Assembly: GCA_023405705.1 (NCBI GenBank)
Contig: JAEXXR010000144.1
Location: forward strand, 1-8,842
Direction: 5' to 3'
Length of the DNA: 8,842 nucleotides
From: Actinomycetes bacterium
GTDB lineage: Bacteria; Actinomycetota; Thermoleophilia; Solirubrobacterales; Solirubrobacteraceae
Made by a program: the position numbers and the translations under genes. The notes under the pieces are model-generated. The model was not told where the DNA came from. It did no database searches and worked only from the letters and a program-made list of their open reading frames with translations. Every line of letters begins with the position of its first letter. Position 1 is the first letter of the stretch. Positions 6,977-8,842 of this stretch are shown here, in pieces.

Positions 6977-8151
6977 GCGCTGCGACGGGCGGCGACGAGC
7001 ACCATCGCCAGGTCGTCGGTCAGCTCGCCGCCGTGGAGGGTCTCGACCTCCGCGACCAGCTCGTCGAGCAGCGGTCCGGAGTCGCCGCCGTTGCGCGCGA
7101 CCTCGTCGAGGCGCTGGCGCTCGAGCATCGCGACCAGCCGCTCCTCGCCGAGGCGCTCGGAGCCGCGGCCGATCCGACCCTCGATCAGGCCGTCGGTGTA
7201 GAGCAGCAGCGCCCAGTCGCCGCTGAAGACGACCTCGTTGCCGGCCCAGCCGTCGGGGTCGGCGAAGCCGAGCGGCGGGCTGACCAGCTCGGCGTCGATC
7301 AGCCGCACGCCGGCGTCGTCGGCGAGCACCGGCGGCGGGTGACCTGCGAGGAAGACGTGGGCGCGATCGCGCTCGGCCGGCGCGACCAGCACGCACAGCG
7401 TCGCGAACATGTCGGGCTCGTGCCGCTCGTGGCGCAGCATCTCCTGCATCCCGGCGAGCACCTCGCCCGGGCAGTGGCCGGCGAGCGTCAGGCTGCGCCA
7501 GGCGATCCGCAGGCAGGCGCCGAGCGCCGCCTCGTCCGGGCCGTGGCCGCTGACGTCGCCGATCAGCACGTGGAGGGTCCCGTCCGGCAGCTCGACGGCG
7601 TCGTAGAAGTCGCCGCCCAGCAGCGCCCGGCGGCGGCCCGGGCGGTAGCCGGTCGTGAGCGAGACGCGCGGGTCGCGCACGAGCGCGGTCGGCAGCAGCG
7701 AGCGCTCCAGACGGGCGTTCTCGCGCGCGTGAAGGCGCGCCTCCAGCAGCTCCTGCTGGGAGCGCTCCAGCCTGCGGCGCTCGATCGCGTAGCGGATCGC
7801 GCGCGCGAGCATCGCGCCCTCGACGCCCTTGGCGAGGTAGTCCTGCGCGCCGGAGGAGAGCGCCTCGATGCCGCGGTGCTCGTCGTCGTGGCCGGTCAGC
7901 ACGACGAGCGCGGCGTCGGGCGCGACGGCGCGCAGGCGCTGCACCGGCTCCATCCCGACCGCGTCCGGCAGGCCGAGGTCGAGCAGCACGCAGTCGAGCC
8001 CGCCGGGCAGCAGCTCCTCGGCCTCGCGCAGCGTGCCGACGTGGACCACCTCCATGTGGGGCGCGACGTCGGCGAGCAGCTCGCGCACGAGCAGGGCGTC
8101 GCCGACGTCGTCCTCGACCAGCAGCAACTGCACCGGGAAGGTCATCGACAC
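6973..8151 (-). CDS. Receiver-SpoIIE/RsbU-type PP2C phosphatase
   Basis: A 392-residue response regulator whose output is a metal-dependent serine phosphatase. Residues about 4-120 form a receiver with Glu13/Asp14, phospho-acceptor Asp58 (CVLLDLGLPD), Thr86 and Lys108 (DYLAKG). A coiled-coil linker (about 121-155) leads to the SpoIIE-type PP2C domain: LLGGDFYDA (Asp181, metal), IGDVSGHG (Asp199), LLYTDGLIE (Asp320) and ELTDDLAMVL (Asp379/Asp380), all key acids present. Related proteins dephosphorylate STAS-type anti-anti-sigma factors and so release a stress sigma factor. No such partner is encoded in this window. Start choice: GTG 8151 has GGTGAGG eight bases upstream; ATG 8145 is too far from that site, and an upstream TTG at 8208 would read through a palindrome. 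It is the first gene of the three-gene operon, overlapping the kinase gene by four bases. Confidence 0.95.
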
Positions 8152-8159
8152 CGCCGCGG

Positions 8160-8169
8160 CCTCACCCTC
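8160..8169 (-). promoter_or_regulatory. Ribosome binding site deciding the phosphatase start
   Basis: The minus-strand sequence GAGGGTGAGG ends eight bases before GTG 8151 and fourteen bases before ATG 8145. The spacing favours the GTG as the start of the receiver-phosphatase gene. Confidence 0.5.
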
Positions 8170-8171
8170 GT

Positions 8172-8190
8172 GCGATCGCGTCGCGATCGC
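8172..8190. repeat. 19-bp palindrome GCGATCGCG-T-CGCGATCGC
   Basis: Two 9-bp arms are exact reverse complements around one central base, and each contains the octamer GCGATCGC. It lies 20 bases upstream of the phosphatase start, in the probable leader or promoter region of the signalling operon (a TATGCT hexamer occurs at 8252-8247 on the minus strand, without a good -35). It could be an operator for a dimeric regulator. If translation began at TTG 8208 it would instead be coding. Confidence 0.4.
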
Positions 8191-8290
8191 CCTCTCCTCG
8201 TCGTTCAACCTCGTCGCCCCCGCGTACCGGTTCCCGCCTGGGCGCGAGCATACAGCGGGTCGGCAACCCGGAGCGGACGTGGCAGCGGGA

Positions 8291-8584
8291 TCAGTGCTCT
8301 TCGTGCTCTTCGGTCAGCTGGGCGAGCAGCTGCGGGAGGACGCCGTAGAAGGCCTCCTCGAGCTCTTCGCCGATCTCGATCGTGACCGACTCGAAGTGGC
8401 TGTGGTCGTCATGCAGGTGGACGTGCGATCTGACGGAGGCGCCCGCCAGCACGAAGAAGGGCAGGAGGCTGTAGTAGTCGAGCCCCTCGAAGTCGTCGCG
8501 GTCGAGGCCGGTCTCCTCCAGGAGCTCCCAGAGGCGCGGCTCGTACTGCGAGTCGTCGATGGCGATGCGCGCGAGTTGTTTCAC
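8291..8584 (-). CDS. Small His-rich hypothetical protein
   Basis: A 97-residue, strongly acidic, cytoplasmic protein of no family I recognise. Residues 11-45 are helical with aromatic patches (YYSLLPFF at 37-44). Then comes a His cluster, HVHLHDDHSH, with His54, 56, 58, 61 and 63 alternating with Asp in a way that suggests a bound divalent metal; the C-terminus EEHEEH adds His94 and His97. The rest is Glu-rich amphipathic helix. The frame is open further upstream, to 8743, but that extension overlaps the oppositely oriented gene at 8633 and has Arg/Pro-rich filler, so GTG 8584 (start MKQLARIAI) is chosen. There is no ribosome site, but CACAAT lies seven bases before the GTG, which would suit a leaderless transcript. 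A gap of 139 bases separates it from the signalling operon, so co-transcription is possible but not shown. Function unknown; metal binding is inferred from composition. Confidence 0.7.
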   Translation of the reverse strand: MKQLARIAIDDSQYEPRLWELLEETGLDRDDFEGLDYYSLLPFFVLAGASVRSHVHLHDDHSHFESVTIEIGEELEEAFYGVLPQLLAQLTEEHEEH

Positions 8585-8632
8585 GTGCTTGATTGTGTCA
8601 GGCGCACGTCTCGGCCGTGAGAGACTGCGCGG

Positions 8633-8842
8633 ATGGCGCGTTCGAACGGCGTGGTCTGGATCGCAGAGGACGAGGAGTCCTCCCAGCCGGCGGGGCTCAT
8701 CTACGACGGTGAGGTCTACACGGGCCGCTTCAGCGGCTTCCACGACGTCGACGACGAGATGGTGGCCGAGTTCGAGGGCCTCGACGCAGAGGCGGCGGTC
8801 GCCTGGGGGCGGGCGCGCGCGCCGCGCGTGCTGATCCGCGCC
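8633..8842 (+). CDS. Hypothetical protein, 3' end outside window
   Basis: An open frame of 70 codons from ATG 8633 to the right edge with no stop. It begins MARSNGVVWIAEDEES and continues with alternating acidic and aromatic residues (GLIYDGEVYTGRFSGFHDV at 21-39), then EGLDAEAAVAWGRARA. Codon third positions are mostly G or C, as in the confident genes here, and GTGAGAGA lies eight bases upstream as a possible ribosome site. It is divergent from the His-rich gene with only 48 bases between the two starts, so the promoters must overlap. No family is recognised. The opposite-strand frame over the same bases is poorer in composition, which supports this reading. Confidence 0.6.
   Translation, partial: MARSNGVVWIAEDEESSQPAGLIYDGEVYTGRFSGFHDVDDEMVAEFEGLDAEAAVAWGRARAPRVLIRA

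Noticed and set aside
6977..7396. N-terminal extension of the histidine kinase by 140 codons
   Set aside because: The extension is a shadow of the phosphatase gene; the ATG at 6976 forms an ATGA overlap and gives a normal membrane-kinase N-terminus.
8256..8270. Small inverted repeat CGGGT-N5-ACCCG after the His-rich gene, considered as a terminator
   Set aside because: Only a 5-bp stem and no T-tract on the minus strand; expected by chance in such GC-rich sequence.

Overview
The window is GC-rich throughout and densely coded, with GTG starts, overlapping genes and little spacer DNA. Together with the protein repertoire (an N-terminally processed S8 peptidase, a receiver-SpoIIE phosphatase, a CHASE3 kinase with an Rcp1-like receiver, and an Ala-rich secreted hypothetical protein) this suggests a high-GC actinomycete. 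The Thermoleophilia/Solirubrobacterales (Conexibacter- or Solirubrobacter-like) seem most likely. That placement is a judgement from style, not from a marker gene; no rRNA, tRNA, CRISPR array or transposase was seen.

Layout. Positions 2-1216 (+) hold the C-terminal part of a subtilisin-family (S8) protease whose start lies outside the left edge. About 520 bases without a convincing gene follow (1217-1736); they contain a sigma70-like promoter and two perfect inverted repeats and may encode a structured RNA. From 1737 to 8584 every gene is on the minus strand. Read in the direction of transcription (right to left) these are: a small His-rich protein (8584-8291); a three-gene signalling operon made of a receiver-SpoIIE PP2C phosphatase (8151-6973), a CHASE3-HAMP histidine kinase (6976-5396) and a single-domain response regulator (5399-4953), joined by two ATGA stop/start overlaps; a secreted four-cysteine protein with its own promoter (4794-4201); a tight operon of a YceI-family protein (4090-3533), an NAD(P)H-dependent FMN reductase (3528-2971), a TetR-family repressor (2966-2361) and a 30-residue membrane protein (2351-2259); and a universal stress protein (2183-1737). 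At the right edge a plus-strand gene of unknown function starts at 8633 and runs out of the window.

How the parts may work together. The phosphatase-kinase-receiver operon has the parts of a phosphorelay feeding a partner-switching (RsbU/SpoIIE-like) output: one membrane sensor kinase lies between two receivers. The yceI operon looks autoregulated. Three copies of a CGGA-N6-TCCG element sit in its promoter region, two of them forming a 15-bp perfect inverted repeat around a TATAAG hexamer, and a TetR-type repressor is encoded within the operon. With the neighbouring universal stress protein, the region reads as a stress-response neighbourhood, but the inducing signals cannot be read from the sequence.
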